From Rugamonas sp. A1-17 (lineage in GTDB: Bacteria > Pseudomonadota > Gammaproteobacteria > Burkholderiales > Burkholderiaceae_D), in contig JAJLPB010000007.1 in assembly GCA_025548565.1 (NCBI GenBank), positions 186,001-250,000 on the forward strand: 64,000 bases of DNA, in the 5' to 3' direction. Under the pieces are notes generated by a model, which did no database searches, was not told where the DNA came from, and worked only from the letters and a program-made list of their open reading frames with translations. Below, piece after piece: positions 43,199 to 51,823 of the stretch (its first letter is position 1; each line of letters opens with the position of its first letter). Both the position numbers and the translations under genes were made by a program.

Positions 43199-44746
43199 TT
43201 AATTGGCAAGCTTGCTGGCCTGATAGCAGGCGCGCAGACGGGCGTAGTCATAGTAATGGCTGGCCGGGGCAAGCTTCGCCTGATCGCATGCGCGCTTGAA
43301 ATCCGCTTCCTTCTCGTTGTACAGCATGCGGACCAGCGTGCGCCCCTCGTCGTTGGTGTAGACATCCCACTGGATATTGGCAGCCATCGGCGCGACCGCT
43401 TCGCCGCGCCAGTTGCTGTTGTCGTAGCTGTAGGTCGCCGCGCGCGGCAGCGGTTCGGACATGCCGGGCAGGCCGAGAATGGCCGCCATCGGAATGACGA
43501 TTTCCGCGTGGCTGAAGCGCAGCTTGGCGGCATGCGACAGGTCGCCTTTGGCGATGGCGTCCACCTCACCGAAAAAATCGTCGAGCAGCATTTGCGCCAT
43601 GCGGTAATTGACGCCGTTATTTTCGCTGATGCCGGGCCCCTTGGTGTAGAAGGCGATGGCGTCCTCGGTGGCCGCGAACACCGCCGCCTGCGCCGCCGGC
43701 ATGTAGCGGGTGTAGTCGGCTTTCAGCTCGGCCCTCATGTCGGCGGCCGCCGCGTACAGGTCATACAGCGCCTGCGCCGCGTCGATGGCGGATTTGATCT
43801 CGGTGTCGCCGTCGCCGGTCAGCTTGTTGGTGAACTGCTTGTCGGCGCTGGTGTAGCTGTAGGTGCCGGTGTTGGCCGCGCTGTAGCGGCCCTGATCCAG
43901 TCCGGCGACGAAGGCCGGCGTGAACAGGCGCTCCAGCACCGCCCTGGCGGCCGCCGCAACCTGCGGCTGCGCCAGGATAGCGGTTTCGCGCGCGCGCAGC
44001 TCGTCGCTCCGGATCCATGCCTGGTATTCCTGGCTGGCCTGCCAGGTGGCGTGCAGCGGATCGCCGCTGTCGGCCACCGCATCCTGCTTGGCGCTGAGTT
44101 TGTGGAAGTAGAGCAGGTAGCGGTCGGTGCCCGCAGGCCGGCTTTCGTGATTCGTTTCCGCGCGCGGCGCCAGCGATGGCGGACGCACGATCAGCGCTTG
44201 CAGCTTGGGTTGCTGCGCCACCAGCGAGCCGGCGAAGTACTCGCCGCTGTCGACCGCGCGGTCCTTGCCCGAGGTGACGAGCAGGATGAGGCGCTGCGCG
44301 GCTGCGGCGTTGTTGAACAGCTGCGGCAGGCGGCGGATCATGCGTTCGGCCAGCTGCTGATGCTCCGTGACGCCCTGCATGGTCTCGTTGCCGTAGCCTG
44401 GCTTGGTGATGCCGGCCACGCCGTAACCCAGCAGCGCATTGGCCTTCATCATTTGCAGAAGATCGTCGCCCAACTGCGTGCCCAGCGGCGTCAGCGCCTT
44501 TTCTTTTTCCGCCAGCTGCCAAAGCTTGTACAGCGCCAGGTCGGTCTTCATGCTGCTCAAGCCGCGCGACCCGTGCCGCGCCAGCAGCTGGGTGTAGACC
44601 GCGCGGTAGCCTTGCGGCGCAGCCTCGTAGCTGGCGCTGGCCTGCTGCGGTCGATACGGCGTCTTGGTCTGGTAATACTGCTCGCCGGACGCGTTCAACA
44701 GCAACAGGGACAGGGCGGCGCCGGCCGCGAGGCGTGGTGGTTTCAT
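43199..44746 (-). CDS. MINPP-type histidine phosphatase (phytase-like)
   Basis: A 515-residue exported enzyme (signal peptide about 1-20) of the histidine-phosphatase branch. The nucleophile motif is R57-H58-G-S-R61 (ARHGSRGLS), and the proton donor is HAE (His413-Glu415 in RFSHAEIVIP) instead of HD. RHG-x-R plus HAE marks multiple inositol-polyphosphate phosphatases (MINPP), which dephosphorylate phytate. It lies 3 bp after a TonB-dependent receptor gene and is probably cotranscribed. Phytate is the likely but unproven substrate. Confidence 0.82.
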   Translation of the reverse strand: MKPPRLAAGAALSLLLLNASGEQYYQTKTPYRPQQASASYEAAPQGYRAVYTQLLARHGSRGLSSMKTDLALYKLWQLAEKEKALTPLGTQLGDDLLQMMKANALLGYGVAGITKPGYGNETMQGVTEHQQLAERMIRRLPQLFNNAAAAQRLILLVTSGKDRAVDSGEYFAGSLVAQQPKLQALIVRPPSLAPRAETNHESRPAGTDRYLLYFHKLSAKQDAVADSGDPLHATWQASQEYQAWIRSDELRARETAILAQPQVAAAARAVLERLFTPAFVAGLDQGRYSAANTGTYSYTSADKQFTNKLTGDGDTEIKSAIDAAQALYDLYAAAADMRAELKADYTRYMPAAQAAVFAATEDAIAFYTKGPGISENNGVNYRMAQMLLDDFFGEVDAIAKGDLSHAAKLRFSHAEIVIPMAAILGLPGMSEPLPRAATYSYDNSNWRGEAVAPMAANIQWDVYTNDEGRTLVRMLYNEKEADFKRACDQAKLAPASHYYDYARLRACYQASKLAN

Positions 44747-44749
44747 GGC

Positions 44750-46861
44750 TTAGAAGTCTACGCGAACATTCACGCTGGCGGTGCGCGGCGAACCGACGTT
44801 CAGGTAGTTCTCCTGGTAGTAGGTCCAGTATTTGCGGTTGGCGATGTTGGAGATGTTGGCGCGCACGCTGACCATCTTGCCGAAATAGCGGTGACGGTAG
44901 TTGAAGCCCGCGTCGAACAGGGTATAGGCCGGCAGCGTGTTGACGTTGGCCGCGTCCATCGGCAGTTCACCCAGGTACTGCGTGCCGGCGTGCAGCGCCA
45001 GGCCAGGCAACACGTCGCGCCAGGTCGCCTGCACCGACACCTGGCGGCGCGGCGCGCCTACCGCGCGCTTGCCGCTGAAGCCCGGTGCTGCGTTCTCCAG
45101 CGTCGCGTCGAGCAGCATCAGGCCACCTTCGATCGACAGACTCTTCGTCGCCTGCACCACGGTGTTGAATTCCACGCCCTGGTATTTGGTTTCTCCGTCT
45201 TCCACGAAGACGTTGGCGCCATTGGTGTACTGCGCGCCGCGCTTGATGTGGAACAGCGCCGCGCTGGCGTTCCAGAAGCTGCGCTCCGTCTTGATGCCGA
45301 CTTCGGCCTGCTTGCTCTTGAGCGGAGCGAAGGTCTGGTTGGCGTTGACGGTGGACGTCGGCGCGCTGGAAGCCTGCTCCATCGCCTCGACGTAGCTGCC
45401 GTAGACGGTGGTGTCGGCGGCCGGCTTGTACATCAGGGCCACGGTCGGGGTGGTACGCTGCGCGGGATAGTTGGCGATGACCGCGCCTTTGGTGGAGTAG
45501 GCGTTGTCGTTGTAGCGCGTGTAGCGGGCGCCGGCCAGCACCGACCAGTTGTCGGTCAGCTTGACGGTGTCGCTGGCGAAGGCCGCTTCCTGGCGGGTGG
45601 CTTCGTCGCGGTAGGTGCCGCCGCTCCAATTGATGCCGTCGACGTTGATGATGTTGGGCGCGTACAGGTTGCCGGTGCCCAGGTAGGTCTTCGGCGTGAC
45701 CGCCGAGGAGGTCGACGACAGGTTTTGCGAGCTCACGCCGGCGACGATTTCATGCGCCACGCCGAAGGCGTTGATTTTTCCTTCAAAGCTGGCCTGCGCC
45801 TGGTCGAAGTGGTAGCCGTGCAGTTCGGAGGTGACGCGGTCCTTGTAGTCTGCCTTGTTGCTGGTGATGTAGTACTGGTCCTTTTTGTAGACGCGGGTCG
45901 AACTCGAAGTACGGTACGACAGGTTCGCTACCCAATCAGGGCTCATGCGGTATTCCACGCCGACGGTGGAGAGTGAGTATTCGACATCGCTGCCCGCGCC
46001 AGTGCTATTGAGTTTGGTGTCGCCGGCGACCGGCTTCGGTACCACGTACTGCGGCGAGATCACCACGTCGGTGCCGCCCACGCTTTTGCGGCGCTGGTAG
46101 ATCGCGTCGTAGGTCAGCGCCACGGCGTTGGATACGCGCCATTCCAGGTTCAAGCCCGCCGCGTTGCGCTTGATCGAGCCGCTTTCTTCCTGCACGCCGC
46201 CATCTTCGTGCAGCAGGTTCAGACGGTAGCCGAAGCCACCTTCGTCGCCCAGGCGTCCGCCGGTGTCGATGTGTTCCTTGATCGCGCCGCCTTCCTGGTA
46301 GCCCATGGCCGCGCTGAAGCTCTTGTCGGTGGTCGGGCGCTTGCTGACGTAGTTGACGATGCCGCCCGGCGAACCGAAGCCGTACATAAAGCCGGTCAGG
46401 CCCTTGAGCACTTCCACGCTCTCGAACATTTCCAGCGGCATTTCGGTGCCGCGGTTGATGTTGGCCAGGCCGTTGATCTTGTAGCCGTTCAGGTCATCGA
46501 GGCGCAGGCCGCGCATCTGGATGGTGGCCGGGTGGGTGCTGATCGGCGGGCTGATGGCGGTGACCGAGGCATCGTACTTCAGCACTTCGGAGATGCTGGT
46601 GGCCAGGCGGTCCTCGATCTCGTCGCTGCTGACGGCCTTGGTGGAGAAGGGCGTATCCAGTTCCGACTTGCGTCCCAGGGCGCCGCCGCTGACGCTGTCG
46701 CCGAGCTTTTTCTTTTCCACCGTCGCCTTGATGACGACCTTGGACAGCGCACCTTCGCCGCCGTCTTCAGCGGCGAAGGCCGCGCCGTGCAAGGCGCACA
46801 GGCCGGCGGCCGCGAGGGCCAGGTGCAAACGGGATTGAGCGAAGGGAGTAGTCGGGCGCAT
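44750..46861 (-). CDS. TonB-dependent outer-membrane receptor
   Basis: A 703-residue TonB-dependent receptor with signal peptide (ends about AAFA), plug domain (about 60-170; ATIQMRGLRLDDLNGYKINGL, EVLKGLTGFMYGFGSPGGIVNYVSKRP) and a beta-barrel closing with VNVRVDF. The plug resembles siderophore receptors. The downstream gene is a phytase-like phosphatase, so the substrate may be inositol phosphates or their iron complexes instead of a siderophore. A TonB box around KVVIKATV is possible. Confidence 0.88.
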   Translation of the reverse strand: MRPTTPFAQSRLHLALAAAGLCALHGAAFAAEDGGEGALSKVVIKATVEKKKLGDSVSGGALGRKSELDTPFSTKAVSSDEIEDRLATSISEVLKYDASVTAISPPISTHPATIQMRGLRLDDLNGYKINGLANINRGTEMPLEMFESVEVLKGLTGFMYGFGSPGGIVNYVSKRPTTDKSFSAAMGYQEGGAIKEHIDTGGRLGDEGGFGYRLNLLHEDGGVQEESGSIKRNAAGLNLEWRVSNAVALTYDAIYQRRKSVGGTDVVISPQYVVPKPVAGDTKLNSTGAGSDVEYSLSTVGVEYRMSPDWVANLSYRTSSSTRVYKKDQYYITSNKADYKDRVTSELHGYHFDQAQASFEGKINAFGVAHEIVAGVSSQNLSSTSSAVTPKTYLGTGNLYAPNIINVDGINWSGGTYRDEATRQEAAFASDTVKLTDNWSVLAGARYTRYNDNAYSTKGAVIANYPAQRTTPTVALMYKPAADTTVYGSYVEAMEQASSAPTSTVNANQTFAPLKSKQAEVGIKTERSFWNASAALFHIKRGAQYTNGANVFVEDGETKYQGVEFNTVVQATKSLSIEGGLMLLDATLENAAPGFSGKRAVGAPRRQVSVQATWRDVLPGLALHAGTQYLGELPMDAANVNTLPAYTLFDAGFNYRHRYFGKMVSVRANISNIANRKYWTYYQENYLNVGSPRTASVNVRVDF

Positions 46862-46943
46862 AAGGACCTAAAGAAGAGGGACAATATAAAGCCCGCAATC
46901 TTATCGATCGTGTATGACGCCCGTATGACGGCGCGGCCGTTTT

Positions 46944-47852
46944 TTACGTGAGCAGCGCCTCGATCTGCGCCAGCGATGGCGGCGATGCGCCCGGCGCCAG
47001 GCAAGCGGCGGCGCCCGCGGCCACCGCGAAACCCAGATGCTGCAAGGGCTGCTGCTGCGGGCGGTGCATCATGCTCCACGCCAGCGCGGCGATGCTGGCG
47101 TCGCCGGCGCCGACGGTGTCGACCACGGTGATCGGCGGCGCCGGCATATGCCACGCCTCGTCGCCGATGTGCAGCGATGCGCCGGCCGAGCCCTTGGTGT
47201 ACAGGTAGGTTGCAGCGGGGTTCCAGCCGCGCAGCGTGGCAAAGGCGCCGTCGATATCGCTGGTGCGGAACAGGCCCTCCAGGTCTTCCTCCGACACCTT
47301 GACCACGTCGGCCAGTTCGGTCATGCGGCGCAGCGTGGCGTCGTAGCGCTGGTCCATCAGTAGCCGGTAGTTGGGATCGTAGCTGATGCGCACGCCGTCC
47401 TGCTTGAGCTGTTCGGCCAGCGCCACCAGCTTGTCCGCCAGTGGACGGCGCGCCAGGCTGATGCCGCCGAAGTGCACCCACTTGCAGTGCGCGCGCCAGT
47501 CCTGCGGCAGCGCCGCCGCGTCGAAGTGCAGGTCGGCGCTGTCGTCGCCGACGAAGAAGTAGGCCGGCGGATCGGTGCGATGCACGATGGCCAGCAGCGG
47601 CGACTTGTCGTAGCGCTGGATGAAGCGCAGGTCCAGCCCGGCGGCTTCGCTGGCCTGCCACAGCGCGTCGCCGAAGACGTCGCGGCTGATGGCGCCGGCG
47701 AAGGCGGTCGGCACATCCAGGCGTGCCATGGTGCGCGCCACGTTCCACGTCGAGCCGCCCACCTGGCTAAGCCAGTGTTGCTGCGCCGGGTCCTGCACGA
47801 TCATGTCGGTCAGCGCTTCGCCCGCCGCCACGAATACTGGAAAGGCTGTCAT
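46944..47852 (-). CDS. PfkB family sugar kinase (probable fructokinase)
   Basis: A 302-residue ribokinase-family kinase. N-terminal GGSTWNVARTMARLDVPTAFAGAISRD and the ATP/catalytic motif VDTVGAGDASIAAL are present. Fructokinase-like members phosphorylate fructose at C6. It lies 1 bp downstream of a mannose-isomerase-like gene, fitting mannose to fructose to fructose-6-phosphate. Exact sugar specificity is inferred from neighbours. Confidence 0.83.
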   Translation of the reverse strand: MTAFPVFVAAGEALTDMIVQDPAQQHWLSQVGGSTWNVARTMARLDVPTAFAGAISRDVFGDALWQASEAAGLDLRFIQRYDKSPLLAIVHRTDPPAYFFVGDDSADLHFDAAALPQDWRAHCKWVHFGGISLARRPLADKLVALAEQLKQDGVRISYDPNYRLLMDQRYDATLRRMTELADVVKVSEEDLEGLFRTSDIDGAFATLRGWNPAATYLYTKGSAGASLHIGDEAWHMPAPPITVVDTVGAGDASIAALAWSMMHRPQQQPLQHLGFAVAAGAAACLAPGASPPSLAQIEALLT

Positions 47853-47853
47853 A

Positions 47854-49062
47854 TCAATCCTTCAGAACGTTGAGGACTTCGTAGCAGGCGCCCATGGTGT
47901 GATAGTCCACTTTGCCGGCGGGGCTCTTCTCGTCGGTCAGCTTGCCGTTGTCGGCGCCCAGGATGCGGTACCACGCGCCATGCCGGTGATCGACGAAATG
48001 CTCCCAGCTGTAGGCCCAGATCTTGTCGTACCAGGTCCAGTAGCGCGACTCGCCGGTACGCGCGGCCAGCAGCGCGGCGGTGGCCAGGCTCTCCGCCTGC
48101 ACCCAGAAGTATTTGAGATCGTCGCAGATGCTGCCGTCCGGTGCGAAACCGTAGTAGATGCCGCCGTGTTCATGGTCCCAGGCCTTGGCCAGCGCCGCGT
48201 CGAACAATTCGACGGCGCGCGGCAGCAGCCAATTGCTTCCGCCTTCGAGCTGCGCGCCGTGGCGCTCCAGCAGCAGCAACAGCTTGGCCCATTCGGTCAG
48301 GTGTCCCGGCTGATAGCCCCATGGACGGAAGATATTGCTCTTGTCGTGGCGGTTGTATTCGGTATCGACCGACCAGTCGGCGTGGTAGTGTTCCCAAATC
48401 AGATTATCGGCCAGCGCGGCCTGGCGTTGCGTGATGTTGCGTGCCAGCGTTTCGGCGCGCAGCAGGTAAGCGCGGTCGCCGGTCGCTTCGAACGCGGCGA
48501 TCAGCGCTTCGCAGGCATGCATGTTGGCGTTCTGGCCGCGATAGGGATCGAGGTAGCTCCAGTCGGAGCTGGCTTCGTCGGCATACAGGCCGTACGCGGA
48601 TTGCCAGAAGCGGTGTTCCATCAGCGCGAAGGTTTCGGCTATCCATTCGCGCGCCTGGGTCTCGCCGGCCATCAGCGCATGGCTGTAAGCCAGCAGTACG
48701 AAGGCCAGGCCGTAGCAATGGTTGGTGCCGTCGGTGACGGTGCCGGCGCCGTTGTTCCAATCCAGCTGCCAGGCGTAGCCGCCGGTTTCGGTGTTGCGGT
48801 GCGCCTTGCGCAGGAAGTCCAGGCCGTGGCGCAGGCGCTGCTGGTCCGCCGCCTCGCCGAACTGGCGCCACGCCATCGCGTAGGTGAACACGAAGCGCGT
48901 GCTGCTCACCAGGTGGCGGGTGTGCGCGTCGTAGACCGTGCCGTCGTCCTTGTAGAAGTGATAGAAGCCGCCGCTGGCATCCACGCAACGGTCATCGTAG
49001 AAGTGCTTGGTGTGGCGTATGTGGTTCAGCAGCGTCGAGCGGGATTGAAAATCTGGCACCAT
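47854..49062 (-). CDS. AGE family epimerase, probable mannose isomerase
   Basis: A 402-residue (alpha/alpha)6-barrel of the N-acylglucosamine 2-epimerase family. It shows conserved RHLVSSTRFVFTYAMAWR, TDGTNHCYGLAFVLLAYSHAL, NANMHACEALIAAFEATGD and FRPWGYQPGHLTEWAKLLLLLE with the catalytic-type histidines. The style is that of D-mannose isomerase/2-epimerase rather than GlcNAc epimerase. In this locus it would turn imported mannose into fructose (or glucose) for the adjacent kinase. It is preceded by a 136-bp spacer containing a perfect hairpin. Confidence 0.82.
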   Translation of the reverse strand: MVPDFQSRSTLLNHIRHTKHFYDDRCVDASGGFYHFYKDDGTVYDAHTRHLVSSTRFVFTYAMAWRQFGEAADQQRLRHGLDFLRKAHRNTETGGYAWQLDWNNGAGTVTDGTNHCYGLAFVLLAYSHALMAGETQAREWIAETFALMEHRFWQSAYGLYADEASSDWSYLDPYRGQNANMHACEALIAAFEATGDRAYLLRAETLARNITQRQAALADNLIWEHYHADWSVDTEYNRHDKSNIFRPWGYQPGHLTEWAKLLLLLERHGAQLEGGSNWLLPRAVELFDAALAKAWDHEHGGIYYGFAPDGSICDDLKYFWVQAESLATAALLAARTGESRYWTWYDKIWAYSWEHFVDHRHGAWYRILGADNGKLTDEKSPAGKVDYHTMGACYEVLNVLKD

Positions 49063-49146
49063 CGTCAGGTCCGTGTTTGGGTTGGAAAGCGGGCTGTCTT
49101 TACAAGGCAGGTCCCGTGTGTGTTTTCAGGCGCGCAGCAGTCCTCC

Positions 49147-49170
49147 CGTTCGGTTCTTGCGAACCGAACG
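49147..49170. repeat. Perfect 10-bp inverted repeat
   Basis: CGTTCGGTTC-TTGC-GAACCGAACG lies between the LacI gene and the epimerase gene. It has no T-tract. It could be an RNA hairpin terminating or processing the lacI transcript, or a protein-binding site for the epimerase-kinase promoter. Confidence 0.5.
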
Positions 49171-49198
49171 TCCTGCGGCACAACCCGGATTGCAAAGT

Positions 49199-50221
49199 CT
49201 ATTTCTGTATGCGCCAGCCGTCGAATACTGTGCTGGCGCGGACAACCAGCTCCACCGGAGCGATCTTCTCAACCGGTACTTCCTGCTGCCCGCTGAGCAG
49301 CAGTTCCACACCCAGCGCGCCCAATGCCTTTTTGTCGATGCGCAGCGTCGTCAGCGGACGGTGTCCTAATACGGCGGTTGCGATGTCGTCGAAGCCGACG
49401 ATCGCGATGTCGTGCGGGACCTTCAAACCCTTGGCCAGGCAGCAGCGCATGGCCACCAGCGCGGCGCTGTCGTTGTAGCAGAACACCGCGTCCGGCGGAT
49501 GGGGCAGGGACAGCAACTGCTCCATCGCTTCCCAGGCGCCGGTTTCGAGGTCCACGCCGTCCGGCAGTCCCGCCTCCAGGCGGGGATCGGCCAGAATCCC
49601 TTCCTCGAACAGCGCCTGCCGGTAGCCGCGCGCGCGTTCGCGGATGCTGTAGTGCGACAGCGGACCGGAAATGAAGCCCACGCGCGTGCGGCCGGTGTCG
49701 ATCAGGTGTTTCGTGGCCAAATAGCCGCCCATCATATTGTCCGGGTTGACCGAGCTGTAGCCCCGCAGCTTCATATCGATCAGCACCAACTGCTTGCCGG
49801 TGGATCGCAAGGCGCTCAACGTCTCCGGTTCGAAGAAGCCGGCGCAGACAATGCCGTCCGGCGCATGCATGCGTATCTGGTCGATCAAGCCGTCCGCCGG
49901 ACCGACCGCCATGAAGGACAGCACAATGCCTTGCTTGCGGCAAGCCTCTTCCGCGCCGTGCAGCACCGGCGAGTAGAACGGGCTGCTCGATGCGGTGTTG
50001 TGCTGGCGGTGCAGCAGAAACGTCAGGCGGCGCAGGCGCTTGGGCCGCAGCTTGCAAAAATCGTAGCCCAGCTCCCGCGCCGCTTCCAGCACCATCTGGC
50101 GGGTCGCCTCGGTCAAGCCAGGTTCATTTTTCAGCGCACGCGAGATGGTCCCGGTGGACACCCCGGCGACACGGGCGATATCCCGTATCGTCACTCCGGC
50201 GACATTCGTGGCATTGCCCAT
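49199..50221 (-). CDS. LacI family transcriptional regulator of the mannan locus
   Basis: A 340-residue regulator with N-terminal HTH (about 10-60; VTIRDIARVAGVSTGTISRALKNEPGLTEATRQMV) and a periplasmic-binding-protein-like effector domain (about 70-330; VGFISGPLSHYSIRERARGY, DAVFCYNDSAALVAMRC, DIAIVGFDDIATAVL). It is divergent from the transporter and glycosidase genes. The spacer carries several TTTAG/CTAAA sites. Mannose, mannobiose or a related sugar is the likely effector. Confidence 0.92.
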   Translation of the reverse strand: MGNATNVAGVTIRDIARVAGVSTGTISRALKNEPGLTEATRQMVLEAARELGYDFCKLRPKRLRRLTFLLHRQHNTASSSPFYSPVLHGAEEACRKQGIVLSFMAVGPADGLIDQIRMHAPDGIVCAGFFEPETLSALRSTGKQLVLIDMKLRGYSSVNPDNMMGGYLATKHLIDTGRTRVGFISGPLSHYSIRERARGYRQALFEEGILADPRLEAGLPDGVDLETGAWEAMEQLLSLPHPPDAVFCYNDSAALVAMRCCLAKGLKVPHDIAIVGFDDIATAVLGHRPLTTLRIDKKALGALGVELLLSGQQEVPVEKIAPVELVVRASTVFDGWRIQK

Positions 50222-50536
50222 CTAACCTCCAAGTATCTCTATGATGCTGCTCGCGGCTGGGACCATCGGCAGGATTCTGTGTGAACGCAGTCTTGCATAA
50301 GCATCTACGCGCGGTCAAACGCCATGCGGACTTTGACTAAAAGTTTAGCTCAATTTACTAAACATGCCAGTTTTAGCCCTCCGGCGGGCGGCAGCGGCGG
50401 CGTGCCGCCTATATCGCCATGTTTAGTGAGGATGGCTAAACTGGGCCCGAATTTCGCAGGATGTTTGACCACCGGACTGCGCGCATGCAGAATCTTTTTC
50501 ATTAATATAAAAACCATCCATACAGGAGACAGACTT
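50222..50536. promoter_or_regulatory. Divergent control region with repeated TTTAG/CTAAA half-sites
   Basis: The 315-bp spacer holds CTAAA-AG-TTTAG (50337-50348), TTTACTAAA (50354-50362), TTTTAG (50371-50376) and GTTTAG-N9-CTAAAC (50421-50441). A plausible promoter for the rightward genes is TTGACC (50465-50470), 17 bp spacer, CAGAAT (50488-50493). The half-sites are good candidates for the adjacent LacI regulator. CAGGAGA precedes the transporter start. Confidence 0.6.
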
Positions 50537-51811
50537 ATGGAACACGTTGCATCGGCGGCAGTGCGTACTCGCGGCCAAACGGATCAGGCGGGGGAGGGCA
50601 ATACCGCCCCGCTGATCATCATCACGCTGCTGTTCTTTATGTGGGGCCTGTTAACGTCGCTGAACGACGTGCTGATCCCCCACCTGAAATCGATTTATAC
50701 CCTTAATTATGTGCAGGCGATGCTGGTGCAGTTCTGCTTCTTCGGCGCCTACTTCATCGTTTCGCTGCCGGCCGGTATGCTGATCAAGCGTATCGGCTAC
50801 CAGCGCGGCGCGGTCAGCGGCCTGGTACTGGCGGCCGGTGGTTGTGCGCTGTTCTACCCTGCGTCGATGAGCGGCTATGCGCTGTTCCTGCTGGCCTTCT
50901 TCGTGCTCGCCAGCGGCATCACCATCCTGCAGGTGGCGGCCAATCCGTACGTGACCGTGCTGGGCGCACCGGCCACCGCGTCGAGCCGTTTGACGCTGAC
51001 GCAGGCTTTCAACTCGCTGGGCACCACCATCGCGCCTACACTGGGCGGTATCCTGATCCTGTCCGAGGGCGCGCCCGCCGTGGCCAACCTGGTCAAGACC
51101 AAGGCGGAGGAGGCCGCCGCCGTGCAGGTGCCCTACCTGGTGCTGGCTGCGGCGTTGCTGGCATTGGCCATCTTGTTTGCACTGGTGCGCCTGCCGAAGA
51201 TGACGCACGCGGAAGAAGAGGGCGGCATCGTCTCCGCCGTCGAGAAGTCGGTGCTGGCGCACCGCCATCTGGTGCTCGGCGCGATCGGTATCTTCCTGTA
51301 CGTGGGCGGAGAGGTCAGCATCGGCAGTTTCCTGATTAACTTCCTTGGCGAGTCCAACGTCGCCAATCTGCCTGCCGGCGCCGCCGCGCACTATGTCAGC
51401 TACTACTGGGGCGGCGCCATGGTCGGCCGCTTCATTGGCTTCGGCGTGATGCGCTATGTGAGTCCCGGGAAGGCGCTGGCGTTCAACTCGGCGGCCTCCA
51501 TTGCGCTGATCCTGACCGCCATCTTCGGCAGCGGCGCGGTCGCCATGTGGGCCATCATCGCGGTTGGCCTGTTCAACTCCATCATGTTCCCGACCATCTT
51601 CAGCATGGCGCTGCACAAATTGGGCAAGCAGACCGGCCAGGGTTCCGGCATCCTGTGCATGGCCATCGTCGGCGGCGCCGTGGTGCCCTTCGTACAGGGG
51701 CTGCTGGCCGATTCCATCGGGCTGCAATGGTCGTTCTTCGTGCCGGCCGCCTGCTATACCTTTATTCTCTATTTCGGCGTGAAGTACGCCGGCATGTATT
51801 CCACCCGCTGA
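50537..51811 (+). CDS. FucP/GluP-type MFS sugar transporter
   Basis: A 424-residue sugar/H+ symporter of the FucP-GluP branch with about 12 membrane helices. It shows FFMWGLLTSLNDVLIPHLKSIY, YIVSLPAGMLIKRIGYQRG, LQVAANPYVTVLG and FLYVGGEVSIGSFLINF. ATG 50537 follows CAGGAGACAGACTT; the longer open frame upstream crosses the operator region. As the only importer in the mannan locus, it probably carries mannose, galactose and/or glucose after complete outside hydrolysis. Confidence 0.9.
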   Translation: MEHVASAAVRTRGQTDQAGEGNTAPLIIITLLFFMWGLLTSLNDVLIPHLKSIYTLNYVQAMLVQFCFFGAYFIVSLPAGMLIKRIGYQRGAVSGLVLAAGGCALFYPASMSGYALFLLAFFVLASGITILQVAANPYVTVLGAPATASSRLTLTQAFNSLGTTIAPTLGGILILSEGAPAVANLVKTKAEEAAAVQVPYLVLAAALLALAILFALVRLPKMTHAEEEGGIVSAVEKSVLAHRHLVLGAIGIFLYVGGEVSIGSFLINFLGESNVANLPAGAAAHYVSYYWGGAMVGRFIGFGVMRYVSPGKALAFNSAASIALILTAIFGSGAVAMWAIIAVGLFNSIMFPTIFSMALHKLGKQTGQGSGILCMAIVGGAVVPFVQGLLADSIGLQWSFFVPAACYTFILYFGVKYAGMYSTR

Positions 51812-51823
51812 GAAAGAGAATCT

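Noticed and set aside
43151..45976. 941-residue plus-strand open frame opposite the phosphatase and TonB receptor
   Set aside because: Antisense shadow of two clear protein families; no domain recognisable in it.
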